Source of the DNA: Phymatolithon calcareum
Lineage: Eukaryota; Rhodophyta; Florideophyceae; Hapalidiales
Assembly: GCA_977006965.1 (NCBI GenBank)
Contig: OZ345380.1
Span: 620,001-684,000 of the forward strand
Length of the DNA: 64,000 bases
Direction: 5' to 3'
Both the position numbers and the translations under genes were made by a program. This document shows, piece by piece, positions 1-12,172 of this stretch. The notes beneath the pieces are model-generated. The model was not told where the DNA came from, searched no databases, and worked only from the letters and a program-made list of their open reading frames with translations. Each line of letters begins with the position of its first letter. Position 1 is the stretch's first letter.

Positions 1-1557
1 TGAGCTGGGAGTATCCTTAGTCGATTTTTTCGGCCTCAAAAAAGTCATCAACAGTCACAGCGACGGAAAGGTTATAGTCGATATAGCGCTTGCAATATAT
101 ATTGCCTTGCAACCGTCCAACAACATATATGTTGTTGGACGTTTGCAAGGCATGATATCCTTTTGAGATGATCTGCTTGCGGACTCTTGTATGCGTGCTA
201 GCTGGTTGTGATGCGCCATATATGAGGCCACAGAGAGAAACGTTTTCTGGGTTAGAAATGTGCCCTTGAAAGTCGGTCAGAATCGTCAAATATAGAGGGA
301 TGCGCGCATCGAGAGGGCTCTTGGTAAATATGCAAAACTGATATCGATATGTTTAGCGCACAATTTGTTCTGCGTGGCGAGAACATACCTAAAATAGATA
401 TGACCAAGAAAGCAATACTTATTCACTTGTATGAGCCTAATAGAATCTCTGTCTGCTGTATATGAGGCCGTTCCGTCTGCATGATAGTTGAACCGCGTAA
501 TGATCTGAGCTTTGACAATGCTAATGCCCTCATTTCCGTTTCTATGAAATAGCCTGCAGGAGTACGCGAGTGATGTCGCGCTGAACTGTCCGTCGACACA
601 ACTGAAGCGTCAGTTGTGCTATTTTCTTGACTACCAAGCACCTTAGTTGTAGCTGCAAGCCACTGCAAACGCCGGATGCACCTATCAGCTAGAATCCATA
701 AAGATAAGTGCAAAGACCAAATGAAGCAGATCCAGAGGAAAAATTTCCTTGCCCAGCTTGCCCCACCCGAGCTCTCCCCCTTCCTTCTCCTCCAACGCTT
801 CCAGATCTTCCACTTTATATCTTCTCACGATCTCTTGTCAGATCCGCGAGGTGCGACGCTGCGAACATTCTCCGCCTCTTCATCAGTCGTCACTGATTCT
901 CGACCACTTGTGAGCACTTGTCCAGAGCCGGAGTACTAAAAAATTGGATGCTATTAAACCGCATTTCTAATAGGCAGGCATCTCCTTCTCTGGCTCCACA
1001 CCTTCCGGACATACTACATAATATCATCCAAATCATAACAAAATAAGTCCAACTCCCTTGGACTTTCATAGTTTCGACATTTTCGCTCCGTCAGTGTTAT
1101 ATCGGCAGGAGATCGGCGGTGCCAAAACTATTGGATTCGGAGGAATGTAGCCTCGTAGAACAGATTTCTATGTTCCAAATTGTTTTTCTATCTCTTGTTC
1201 GTGCTCATATGCTGCTTTGCAAAGAAAGGATTCCGCGTACTGCGTTCAATGGTTAGCGATTTCGCGTTCGTGAATAGGCCTGCGCTGACGTGGAGTGAAA
1301 ATTAATGAGGTACTGGTTATGTATGCAAAGTGTTATGATGGTATTTTAGAAACGCAGATTAGGTCATCATAAAGTTGCTCGCCACTGCCATCTTTGAATT
1401 CTCATGTTGCAAGTTGACATTAGGGACGTGTGTGACCTTCTCGCGGGTACCGAGGTGCTATATGCGACGTGGGTCGAGTTCGGGTCTTAAGGGCGATAGT
1501 TGGCTATACTGCACGTGGTACTGAGGTCTTTGGTGGGTCCAAAAATTTATAGTGGTG
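1..1557. other. Intergenic, no gene recognised
   Basis: Only short ORFs without recognisable motifs occur here. The stretch holds a near-perfect palindrome (104-151) and a pyrimidine-rich patch near 770-800. It is the left flank of the gypsy element, whose target duplication GCCGT begins at 1558. Confidence 0.6.
104..151. repeat. 48-bp near-perfect palindrome
   Basis: Two 24-bp arms (104-127 and 128-151) are reverse complements with one mismatch and no spacer. The centre is ACATATATGT. It could extrude as a hairpin or be a very short foldback repeat. No gene is attached to it. Confidence 0.85.
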
Positions 1558-1562
1558 GCCGT

Positions 1563-2560
1563 TGTAGCGCCAAGCAAGCTAGTGCTCGGCATACACAAAG
1601 AAGGACAAGAACAGGGTGAGACAGCAAAAGAAAAGCGGGAGAGACTTAGCGTTAAGCGGGAGAGACTGAATGTGACCGACGAAAAAGACACACCCCAAAA
1701 GGGGCAAACCGGAATAAACGGTGTATCTTCCTCGGAGCACACTTCCCAGATTTACGACTGAGTGAGCTCGACGAGGGAAGTTGCACGCGGATCTAGGCGT
1801 GATAGTTAGGACTCTGCCGGAAACGGAGTCCTTGTATTGATGTCCACGGAGCACGCTCCACAGCCTTGCGGGAACTCCAGCGGTCGTATTGATCGGACAC
1901 GAGCGCGAGCCTTCGCGTCACAGGTCTGTGAGAGCTCAACGATGAGAGCACCGGCGCGATAGAGACGCGGATGAAGAACAAAGAAACGAAAAGAAGGAAG
2001 AAAAAAGGGAGACGAATGATGTCGTTGTCGTCGTCAAGCGGCGACCTTGGCTTGGCCGTCGACTTTAGTACGAACAAACGAAGTGAAGGGAAGATTGGAG
2101 TGCGGTGTGTGCGACTTCGCCGTACTGGATTGCACGGAAAGCCCACTATACGCGTTGGACTTGGAGCGAGTGGGAAGCTTACGAGTACTGCGTGGTCGAA
2201 GGGACGTGCAGGCAAGTTGAAGCGGGCGGCGATCCGAGCAGTCGAGCCAGAACTAGAAAACCTCCACCTTCGTTTACTGCGAAGGTTCAAACTACATTAT
2301 GTACTATCGGCAGAAGCGAAGAAAGAAAGAGATTGGTTGTTGGGGGACAGTTCCGTTTGGCCCGACTACAAGGGTGATCTGCGCTTCTAGAACGAGACAG
2401 AAGCGTACAGGCGTCGCTACCTAGTAATCCGAAGTGGCGGTTAGTCGCGAGAGAACCAGCGCCTTCAACCAACCATACAACTGCCGTTGTGTTGTCTTCA
2501 TGTTGTCGCCATGTTGTCGCTGGACATAACATGAAGAGACAATACTGTCCAGGCGCCACA
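1563..2560 (-). repeat. 3' LTR of the gypsy element
   Basis: This 998-bp repeat matches 8770-9767 with five differences seen by eye (1591, 1634, 1728, 1880 and 2548 in this copy). Its ends form a short inverted repeat with one mismatch. It contains overlapping ORFs of 165, 139 and 91 codons present identically in both LTRs; they show no known motif and are best read as chance ORFs in LTR sequence. Confidence 0.95.
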
Positions 2561-2573
2561 CAGCCCCCTCACA
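2561..2573 (-). promoter_or_regulatory. Polypurine tract next to the 3' LTR
   Basis: On the minus strand the bases just upstream of the LTR read GTGAGGGGGCTG, followed directly by TGTGGCGCC. A G-rich purine run here is where plus-strand priming would start. Confidence 0.65.
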
Positions 2574-2707
2574 GCGATGAACGCCGCGAGAAAAGTTAGA
2601 CGGCAGACAGTTTGCGCGTTATGCAAGTTCAACCATGGCAAGGTCCATAGGAAGCGGAAGTTGCCGACGATTGTGGTACCGGACAATCATATTTCGCGTA
2701 AAATGTT

Positions 2708-5700
2708 CTATAGGTTCGATTGAGTCTTCTCCTGGGGCTTGATACCAGCGTACCAAATACTTGTAGCAACCGGAACGATTTGGGTGACGCTCGTGACCAA
2801 TAATACCTTCGAATACTCTGATATCGGAGTCATCTGCGAGACTGAAGGGCTTGGATAAGTTACCGCTCTGGCAGACACTTCCTTGCCATTGACAGAAGCA
2901 ATGAGCGGCTCGGCAAATCGTACTCGCCTATCATCGGGAGGTTCCTGTATTACTCGTCTGAGTTCGGCCCGGCGCGTCATAGACCTTGTGATACGTCTGT
3001 TGGCGGGAAAGTCGAGTGACTTCGCGCTTGGTACAGAAGTTTCGGCGGGACTCTTGTTAGCATACGAAGAAAGTGGGAGATCATTCGCGTCCATGTGTTC
3101 GGTGTTGGATTTAACGGACAAATAATCTTGCTCCGGTGCGGCGGCTTCAAGACGGTCGACAGATACGCGCTCAACGAAATTACCAATCTTGACAACTGCG
3201 GTTGTGTCGTCAAGCTCAATAATTTCGAATGGACCGAACCCGGCGGGAAGTAGTTTGTGTCTATCTCCCACAGGTCCTTTGTAGTCGCGCCGCAGAAACG
3301 CTCGCTGTCCGACAGCCAGAGCATTCGGCGGTCTTCGTACGCGTACGTCATATCCACGCTTTTGACGAAGTTGTGCTTTGGCAGCATTGCTTGACGCGTT
3401 GCTCACCAATGACTTCAAGCGGCGTAACCACACAGATCGAATTGTTTTCGGGTCTGCACGTTCAGGCGAAGTAGCTGCCCTGATAATAAAAGGCGGCGGC
3501 GGTCGGGATAGAACCAGCTCGAATGGTGCATAGCCAGTCGTTGCTTGCTCTTGTGAGTTGTATGCAAACGATATTGCATCGGTAAACAAATCCCAGTCGC
3601 GAGGATGATCACTGACATAATGTCGGAGCGCTGATTTGAGAGTACGGTTGTAACGTTCGACCTGCCCGTTTGTCTGAGGGTGATAAGACGTGGTCGCAAT
3701 GCTCTTGGCCCCCAGAATTCGGCAAACTTCAAGCATGAATTTTGCACGAAATTGTCCGCCATTGTCGGTGAGTAGACTAACAGGGGTCCCGAAGTTGCAT
3801 ACCCAATGCGTCACGAACGCTCGAGCGACTGAAAAGGCGGAGATTGAACTCATTGGGACAACCTTGGTCAGTTTGCTAAATCGGTCGCTTATGACCAAAA
3901 TGTACCGATGACCGCGTGGGGTTCGAATGAGTTCACCCATGAGGTCCATCGCAACCTCCTCGAGGGGGGCTTTGGCGGGGAATTGCTTAAGCATTTGTTG
4001 GTACCCTCGAGGCTGCATCCGCTTGGCAATTCGTTTTTCCCGGGCAATACTTCACAACGAAATCGTACTCAGCTAGACGGAGTCGCCAACGCATTAGCCT
4101 TCCACTTGGATCCGTAACATCCATTAGCCATCGAAGAGCGCTGTGGTCCGAATTTACAACAAACCGCGTTCCCATGAGGTACGGTCTGCATGTAAGCACG
4201 CCGTATACAAGCGCCAGACACTCTTTCTCCGTCATCGAGTAGTTTCTTTCTGCATTTGAAAGCGTGCGACTCCAAAATCCAATTGGTTTCCGCTCTCAGT
4301 CTTCCTGTTACGGGAAAAGTGCGCATCCCACTTGATGTTGGCAGGCATCGGTATCCAGTGAGAATTTTCCGTTAGGCTTCGGTAGCGCAAGAACGGGGGT
4401 GCTGGTGACCGCTAATTTTAGAGATTCATAAGACTTTGACTGATTCTCATCGAATGCAGGTAATGGCCTAGATGATTTTGATGGAGGACCCTTCAGTAAA
4501 TCATAGAGCGGGGATGCAATGTCTGCGAAGTTTCGAATGAATCTGAGGTACACGTTCACAAGTCCAAGAAAGGATCGCAACTCTGTAACGGTTGACGGAT
4601 GCGCAGCCTCACGCAAGGACTTGGTTGCCGCTTTCGGAACAGAAAGTTTTCCAGGTTGAATTGTGTGTCCGAGATAAGAGACCGTATCTGTGAAAAAATC
4701 GCACTTGGCAATATTCAACGTGATGCCTGCGGCATGGAGTTCGCCCAAAATGTCATCAAAGTGTCTGATGTGTTCTTCGGCGGTAGAACTGAAAATAATG
4801 ACATCGTCAATGTAGGCAAGACATGTCTTCCAAGTGTAGCCCGCGAGAATGATGTCCAGTGCGCGCTGAAAAGTTGCCGGGGCATTAGTGAGTCCGAAAG
4901 GCATTCGCGTAAATTCGAAAAGTCCATCGAATGTAACAAACGCCGTTTTCTCCTGGTCTTCCTTAGCCACAGGAACCTTCCAAAAGCCGGCATTGGCGTC
5001 TAATGTAGTGAACCAACGGGCCTCCCCAAGACTGTCGATACAGTCGTCGAGTCGCGGAAGAGGGTACGCATCGCGCTTAGTCACCGCGTTCAGGCGGCGG
5101 AAGTCAACGCAGAATCGTAGGGAGACGTCAGGCTTTGGCACAAGAACAACAGGGGACGCCCAAGCACTTTTTCTAGGAGTAATGACTCCTTTCCGCAGCA
5201 TCTTATCGACATGCTGCTGAACAACTTCTCTTTGTTTGAAGCCAGATCGATATGGTGCCTGTCTGATAGGCCTGGTGTCATCCATGAGGTCGATGTGGTG
5301 GGTAGTGGTATTAATGGAACCGAGTTGACCCGTCCAGAGGCCTTCATGTTTGTGGAGCATGGCGCGAATTTCGTCACGTTTTTCGATTGGAGCCTTACTC
5401 AAATCGATATCCTCCACCCTTACAAAATCCTTGTTCTTGACCTGTTTGGTATGGCTTCGGTCACCATCTGGCCGTAACGCCAAAAATTTTCTCGTATCGG
5501 CTACTAGAAGCTCGGTGACGTTATCTGCATCCTCCCCTTCTGTTAGCGAATCATCGTCAAAGTCGACACCAACCAGCGATGCCAAGTTCAGTGGAGTGGG
5601 TATAATGGCATCGGGCATGGCGCGAAGTTGTGACACCGCCGTACCCTTTGGTAGCGAGACATCCGTGTTAGTGAAATTCGCCATCAATACCCAGATTCGA

Positions 5701-6498
5701 CTTCCACGATAGCATTGGAGACAAGCACTCGGTCCTTCTCAAAGAAACGAGAATTGGGCGTGAGGGTAAATGTTCCAGTGCGACGCGTAACCAACGGAAC
5801 CCAGGTTTGCGTACTGGCTTACAAGGTAATGCGCTTCGAAGTATATGCCCTATTGGGCTTGCGCCGCGGATGCGTTTTCTTGTCTTTCCTCGACTTCCGG
5901 TCAATTCCCTTCGGCACAGACGAATTATCTTCGCCAAGCAGCAGCGCTGTATTCTGCTTCTGCTTTCGCGGACGGATGATCGGGACTACGGAGCCGTCAT
6001 CCATCAGAAGGACTGCGAGCCGCGGTGCAATAGCGATAACAAAGTTGTCAAGAAATTGGCATCCTAGGATGTAGGGAACGGCAAGACGATGGCAGACAAT
6101 AAAAGATTCCTTCACCACGCGGTTTCCAATGTGAACTATGAGATCCGTGGTCCCGACGCATGCCAATTGATTACCATTCGCGTCTTGAACTGGCGGAACA
6201 GTCTCACGTCTTATGCGCTTTTGGGCTTCGTCTGATAGTTCATCTTCACAGACGAAATTAAGGCCTGCTCCAGTGTCAAGAACAGCAAAAACGTTGCATA
6301 GTGCTAGAGCATGGTCGCCAATCATTGCCCGAGCCTTGTAATTTCGAGCGGCTAATGTGCAGATTACACTCCCCTTCTGACAACCTTGCGCTTTCCATGG
6401 GCCAAATTGTGCACCTGGAGAGCTCCTCATTTTCGCACGCTGAGACACGATGGACGCACAGCGCGCGAGTGCGGCTTTAAGATCATTTATGGGGGCGC
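2708..6498 (-). pseudogene. Gypsy pol (PR-RT-RH-IN), broken
   Basis: The frame is -1 to gag and is already open upstream of the gag stop. Protease (about 6448-5819) has the active-site DTGA. It ends at a TAA (5819-5821), after which the same frame continues as protein-like sequence to a frameshift near 5690. RT (5687-4308) has the typical order of motifs, including AYIDD near 4800. The RT/RNase H frame is then cut by TAA at 4308-4310 and TGA at 4296-4298 before RNase H resumes (4235-3987). RNase H joins almost directly to the integrase core (4018-2708; DLMGEL, LTDNGGQF and the HPQTNGQVERYNR block) in another frame. The HHCC zinc domain and connection are therefore missing, which implies an internal deletion near 3990. 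A GPY/F-like module (FGPFEIIEL) follows the core. As it stands this cannot give one functional polyprotein. Confidence 0.9.
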
Positions 6499-6516
6499 TT
6501 AGCGCTTTGCGCCCCC
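6491..6516 (-). promoter_or_regulatory. Stem-loop enclosing the gag stop codon
   Basis: GGGGGCGC (6491-6498) and GCGCCCCC (6509-6516) form a perfect 8-bp GC stem with a 10-nt loop. The gag TAA (6499-6501) lies in the loop. The pol frame (-1 relative to gag) is open right across the structure. The position suggests a role in gag-to-pol recoding, but no canonical slippery heptamer is present; A GGG GGC in the 5' arm is the nearest candidate. Confidence 0.6.
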
Positions 6517-8715
6517 TTGATCGTTTCCCGAGTTTGAGTCGGAAAGACTGAGAGTGGGACTTTCTGGTCTCCGTGGGGCTCTACGTCCACGGGAAACAGC
6601 TGGCGCCGCCGGGATTGGCGTTCCACTGTTATCATGACCTGTTTCAAACCCATTGGATAGGAGAACGCGGACAATTCCGTCCATCTTTAGATCAGCCAAT
6701 GAAAGACGGCCCGATGCACGGAGGTAGCTGTCCCACGGCACCCTAGTTTTGGTTGCCAAGGTAAGCTTCTCGAAATTTGTGACGATTACATGCGCAAACT
6801 CGCTGGATTTTCTGGGGCAATCAGGTTTGTAATGTGTTCCCATCTCGTAGCAAGTGTGGCAAACGACGCCGATGTAAGCCGCATGTTGGTCAAAATATCC
6901 TGGCCTCGGTGTTGAGCTGCGACCTCTTGGAGCTGGAACTATGCGAGAACTCCCGCCCTGTCGGTTAAGTGCAAGGGCCACCTCAACGGCCGAAGGAGAG
7001 TCGGCAATATCCATGATAGCGCTCTCGGCGGCACGTTCTGCCTCTTCCGTCGCGTAAAAAATGGGATCACCACCTTCATCAAGATAGTTCAGCAAGTTTG
7101 TAGGTCGCATCCGAGTAATTTCTTCTGTGCGGTCGCGTTTCGGTGTGCGTGCTCGCATTGCGATCCCTTCCCCAGATGCGAACTCAACAAGCTCTAGTAA
7201 ATCAGCATGTGGATTTTGGGAACGGAAGCGACGCACCAGCGATTTGATTCTAACATCCAACCCATCAACAAAGCGCGCAGAGAAGTCTTCTGAGCTGAGA
7301 GGGTAGCCACATCTGGCATGGGCATTGGTCAATCGCTGTAGATAAGATTCTTCTTCCTCCCCGGGTTTCTGTATCATGGTCCGGAGGGAAGTAAGGGCTT
7401 TGTCAAGAGCATTGTCTCGTGCATAGGTACGAAAAAGCCAGTTTACAGCGGACGGCCAGTTCCAAATGCCTGTAGGTGCACCGGTAGATTTCTCAGTTCT
7501 TCCTGCGAAGGCAAGCGCACCGCGATATCTCTCGTTCGCAGCTCCGGACAAAAAGTGTGGAAGCACTCTGAAAAGCTGGGATTCCGTCATTTCCAAATCA
7601 TTCGCTGCATCGGTGAGCCTGGACAGGAACGCAAGAACTGCTAACTCGTCCGTCCCGGAAAAGTCTGCCCCATACATGGACATTCTCAAAAACTCGGTGT
7701 TTTCCTTAATATTTCGAAGGTCTGAGCGTAGGTCAGAGCTTCTTTTTCTCAGGCGGTACGCTCTGTATGAGACGACGAACCGGAATGCCGAATTAGTAGG
7801 TACTAGTTCACGTAAGTAGGGCTCGGCTGGACCAAGTTGTTTCGACGACATCACGATCGGATGGGACCGCGGTTTCTCAGATAAGGGCGTATGATGATCC
7901 GGCTCAGCGTACGAGTGCATTGGTGGACCCGAAGGTGGTGTATGTTGATATATTGGCTTTTGTGGCTGAACCCAAGGATTTCCATACGTCATGTACTGCG
8001 AAGGGTATTGATTGTTGGGTGGTATCTGGGCCCAAGGGTTTCCAAACGGCATCCACTGAGCTGGATATGGACCAGGAGGCGAGACTTGATATCTTCCCCC
8101 GTAAAAAGGCTGGCCATGTGCTGTCTGTGGGTCCTACTGTACGGCAAAGGGAATTGTCGATCGTGAACTTGATCGAGATCTAGACGAATGTTCCTCGCGG
8201 AATGCCCAGCGAGGAGGAATTTTGTTTCGCTTACCGGAAATGGGTGGGGAAGAGGAACCTTGTCGACGATAGTTGTCCATCTTCTCCTGATGTTCCCGTG
8301 ATTGTCGGCGGTGCATCGAAGATCGATCTCGTCGACGATTTACGTAGTGCGGACGGGAAATTCTGGAAGGGAGGTCAACGTTTGGTTTTTGATCTCCAAG
8401 ATATTTTTCGGAACTAGGAGCTTTAGCTTGAGATGAAAGGATCTTGGTTCTCTTTTGTCGCGAACTTTCGTGATCTTCGGGAGAAAAACGGTCGCAATTA
8501 GGAAAACCTGTAATCTGGGACGGCGGCAATGCATCGAAGCTCGGGGCGATAGCAGCATCCCCTTCCTTCAACTGGAGAGCAGAGAATTGCCGCGTCACTT
8601 GAGAAACAGCCTCTGGAGTTGGCTGAGGTGAGCAAAGCCGAGAATGTGGGTTCTCAGCAACATCACTGCAAGGTGTCAACGGCCGCGAAGGCGAGCCTTC
8701 GTTTAGTTCCGACAT
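6499..8715 (-). pseudogene. Gypsy gag with an internal TAG
   Basis: The first ATG is at 8715 (MSELNEGSPSRP). The frame stays open to 6499 apart from one TAG at 8134-8136, giving about 739 codons in all. Sequence on both sides of the TAG is of one style: Ser/Arg-rich before, and Pro/Gln/Tyr-rich (YPAQWMPFGNPW) after. The TAG is therefore a point nonsense change or a read-through site rather than a gene boundary. The middle carries a capsid-like helical region, and near the C-terminus is a CCHC zinc knuckle (CHTCYEMGTHYKPDC, around 6830-6870). It ends D-Q-G-G-A-K-R then TAA inside the stem-loop at the gag/pol boundary. Confidence 0.85.
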
Positions 8716-8747
8716 TGTCAACGGTCAGTCGATGTTAATCCTGCAAT

Positions 8748-8766
8748 GTCCTGGGAGTTGGCACCA
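8748..8766 (-). promoter_or_regulatory. Primer-binding site
   Basis: Three bases inside the 5' LTR the minus strand reads TGGTGCCAACTCCCAGGAC, which would pair with a tRNA 3' end of the form ...GGCACCA. The cognate tRNA was not identified. Confidence 0.7.
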
Positions 8767-8769
8767 GAA

Positions 8770-9767
8770 TGTAGCGCCAAGCAAGCTAGTGCTCGGCGTA
8801 CACAAAGAAGGACAAGAACAGGGTGAGACAGCAAAAGAAAGGCGGGAGAGACTTAGCGTTAAGCGGGAGAGACTGAATGTGACCGACGAAAAAGACACAC
8901 CCCAAAAGGGGCAAACCGGAATAAACGGTGTATCGTCCTCGGAGCACACTTCCCAGATTTACGACTGAGTGAGCTCGACGAGGGAAGTTGCACGCGGATC
9001 TAGGCGTGATAGTTAGGACTCTGCCGGAAACGGAGTCCTTGTATTGATGTCCACGGAGCACGCTCCACAGCCTTGCGGGAACTCCAACGGTCGTATTGAT
9101 CGGACACGAGCGCGAGCCTTCGCGTCACAGGTCTGTGAGAGCTCAACGATGAGAGCACCGGCGCGATAGAGACGCGGATGAAGAACAAAGAAACGAAAAG
9201 AAGGAAGAAAAAAGGGAGACGAATGATGTCGTTGTCGTCGTCAAGCGGCGACCTTGGCTTGGCCGTCGACTTTAGTACGAACAAACGAAGTGAAGGGAAG
9301 ATTGGAGTGCGGTGTGTGCGACTTCGCCGTACTGGATTGCACGGAAAGCCCACTATACGCGTTGGACTTGGAGCGAGTGGGAAGCTTACGAGTACTGCGT
9401 GGTCGAAGGGACGTGCAGGCAAGTTGAAGCGGGCGGCGATCCGAGCAGTCGAGCCAGAACTAGAAAACCTCCACCTTCGTTTACTGCGAAGGTTCAAACT
9501 ACATTATGTACTATCGGCAGAAGCGAAGAAAGAAAGAGATTGGTTGTTGGGGGACAGTTCCGTTTGGCCCGACTACAAGGGTGATCTGCGCTTCTAGAAC
9601 GAGACAGAAGCGTACAGGCGTCGCTACCTAGTAATCCGAAGTGGCGGTTAGTCGCGAGAGAACCAGCGCCTTCAACCAACCATACAACTGCCGTTGTGTT
9701 GTCTTCATGTTGTCGCCATGTTGTCGCTGGACATAACATGAAGAGACAATACTGACCAGGCGCCACA
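8770..9767 (-). repeat. 5' LTR of the gypsy element
   Basis: This 998-bp copy pairs with 1563-2560 and is about 99.5% identical by eye. It is the promoter-side LTR because gag starts to its left on the minus strand. It is followed by the duplication GCCGT at 9768-9772. Confidence 0.95.
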
Positions 9768-9772
9768 GCCGT

Positions 9773-11036
9773 CGACTGTTTGTTCGGATGTTGCCAGGGA
9801 TCAGCCCTGGTCTAATTACATCTTTTGATCGTGTACTTCGGCGACGTGGGCGAAATCTGCCAGCGGAAGGAAAGGCTTAAGGCTTACGGAGGATGGTAGC
9901 AATCAGGAGCAGGGATGTGCGTGTTCTTACCAGAGGCGTTTCGATATATTTTGTATTGTGTGATGGAGAGTGTTGTTCGTTTTGAACTCTACAGTTCCAA
10001 TATTTATCGAAAGACATGGATCGGGAGCGCTATAAGATAGTGCAATTGTAACACTCTGCAACTACATTTTCTTTGACGTGTGCGGGTGACTGGGGATTCC
10101 TAAATTCCCTCCATATTACACATCTCAGTCAGGATTCTCGTTAAAATTCCTTCGCTTTTTCACAGCGAAATCGGGATAGTTTGCCTACAAAGCGAAGAAT
10201 AAGCGCTGTCAGTCCTGCTGGAAGGTATTCCAGCGCTCTATGTTTTGTTCTTAGAAGGAATATCAGGGCGCAGCAAGTATGAAGCTCGATATAGTATAGG
10301 AAATATTGGAATCCAGCCCGTGTATTTAGAAAACGCCTGGAAATATCACATAGTACCGTGTGGCCTGTAAGCGGTAGTCTCAACTTGCCGCTATTCTTTC
10401 AATCTCCGCTTTAGAGGCCTGAATTTCCTAGTGCTGTTAGTGGGGACATGACGGTCAGAGAGCTATTTGTCGGAGCGCTGGCTGTCGTCTCGGCGGGTAT
10501 CTGGGATGGCAGGAATGTGGATTTGGTTCACAGGTGGTGCTTGTACGGTTTCCATAATGGTCACCAGTGCGGTTATTGATTTGGTTTCTGCAATCTGTAG
10601 AGATGGGATAAGGGCGGTGTAGCTTGCGGTGGTGAATATTCCTTGTGAGATAAAGTTCAAAGTTCTTTTTTTTCGGTTTCCAGTAAGGGGGTAGTTCGCA
10701 ATCAATATTTTTTTGCATATCTGGCGGTATTGGTCGATTTATTCTTAGATAGCGAGTGTCACTTTGCTCTTACTTATTATCCGTCATTCAAGCGAACTCG
10801 TCTCGGTTGGATATATCAGCAGATGTACTGGTTTAGCCATGTTCGTAAATGAAGTTCCTCGATATCAATTTAGAAAAGCTTTGTCAATTGAGCGAGATGA
10901 CGTAGAAAAATATCAGCATGAAGACAAGGCAATCAAAGCTTTCCGATCGGCGAGATTACTTAGATTATATCAGGCATTTTCGTCCTAGATTCACGTTTGG
11001 AAGGTAGGGTCTATAAAGAATAATCGGTTCTACGAT
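9773..11036. other. Intergenic, no gene recognised
   Basis: Only short ORFs without motifs are seen between the gypsy element and the copia 3' LTR. A TATAAA occurs near 11011, but no coding sequence can be attached to it. Confidence 0.5.
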
Positions 11037-11279
11037 TGTAGCGCCCAAAGAAACGAAGTATGGGTCCTTACTTGTTGGCGACGGAGACCCATTAGCCCTA
11101 AACAAATCTATAATAATCTAATCACATATCCTTATCATACGTGTAATTGACAATTATCTTGATTGAATATTCTGGGACAACTTGCTTTTCCACTTGACAT
11201 GTGTATACTTGTACCGAGAGCAAAATCAAGACAAGGAAGTATGCCGCGAAGAGTGCTCCAAGCTGACATACTTCCGACA
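11037..11279 (-). repeat. Candidate copia 3' LTR
   Basis: The 243-bp stretch starts TGTCGGAAGTATGTCAG on the minus strand just after the polypurine run and ends in CTACA. Without a second LTR, the inner boundary is firm and the outer one is a guess from the TG...CA rule. Confidence 0.45.
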
Positions 11280-11299
11280 CCCCCCTTGATCTAGGAGCC

Positions 11300-12160
11300 T
11301 TACCAAGAAACTCGTGAAAGTCCCATATCTTGTGCAAGCTTTAACATATTAACACGGTCCAAGGGCTTCGTCAACGCATCGGAGAAGAATAAATTCGTGT
11401 CAGAATAATTGATATCAAGTTTACCGGACGCAATCACATCGCGGACATAGTGGTACTGAATATCTATGTGTTTATTGCGGTGTGTTATAGGCATGTTGCG
11501 TCTCGTATCTATTGCTTTTGGATGTCCCTGCACAAGACCATGCTTATTGGCTTCTCTGTCCCGAGTACATCGGAGATGAGCCTGGACAGCCAGACAGCAG
11601 CACAGGAAGCGATGTACTCCGCTTCACAAGCTGAGGTTGCAACGATGGTTTGCTTCCTTGACATCCAGCTAATGGCTCTCCCTGCGAGTAGAAACACATA
11701 GTCACTTGTAGAACGTGGAGTTGCACGGCATCCTGCCCAATCCGAGTCGGTATAGCCTATGGGAGTCAAACCTGTCTCTGTACCGAAGAGAATTCCGTAG
11801 TCCTGAGTTACTGCAATGCACCGAAGGACTCGTTTAACGGCTGTCCAGTGACACTTCAGAGGCTTTTCGAAGAACGAAGAAAGTTTGCCAGCGGCGTCAG
11901 AGATATCCAGACGAGTGCCAACCATGAGATACATGAGGCTTCCGATGACAGGGCGCTATGGGAATTCATCCGACGCGGGTTCTGAGATGTCAAGTTCTTC
12001 GATACCGGCGCTCTTCTTTGATTAATCCATCGGCGTCCGCACGGATTTCGCGTTTTCGATGCTAAACCGCTTCAAGAAAGCTTCAGCGTAGATGATTTGC
12101 GACAAATGAAGAGTTCGAAAGTTGCGATCACGTCTGATTTCGAGACCAAGACACATGCTT
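11300..12160 (-). pseudogene. Copia RT C-terminus and RNase H
   Basis: From 12160 the minus strand reads the end of RT (CLGLEIRRDRNFRTLHLSQ), then the RNase H block at 11934-11509. Recognisable copia signatures are YTDSDWAGC, SRKQTIVATSACEAEYIA and, in the 11533-11300 segment, DALTKPL. The pieces lie in different frames, so at least two frameshifts have occurred. Confidence 0.85.
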
Positions 12161-12172
12161 TCTTCACCCAAG

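Larger units (their letters stand above)
1563..9767 (-). mobile_element. Ty3/gypsy LTR retrotransposon, defective interior
   Basis: The 8205-bp element is bounded by two 998-bp LTRs and flanked by the 5-bp duplication GCCGT (1558-1562 and 9768-9772). The LTRs begin TGTAGCGCC and end GGCGCCACA on the plus strand. Coding runs on the minus strand in the order gag, protease, RT, RNase H, integrase; integrase after RNase H is the Ty3/gypsy order. A primer-binding site and a purine tract lie at the expected internal ends. The LTRs differ at about five positions by eye, so insertion was recent. Yet gag has an internal stop and pol has stops, frameshifts and a deletion, so the copy is probably non-autonomous and was moved in trans. 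Confidence in the boundaries is very high. Confidence 0.95.

Noticed and set aside
1793-2290. 165-codon minus ORF and 139-codon plus ORF in each gypsy LTR
   Set aside because: They recur in both LTRs only because the LTRs are duplicates. They overlap each other on opposite strands and show no domain.
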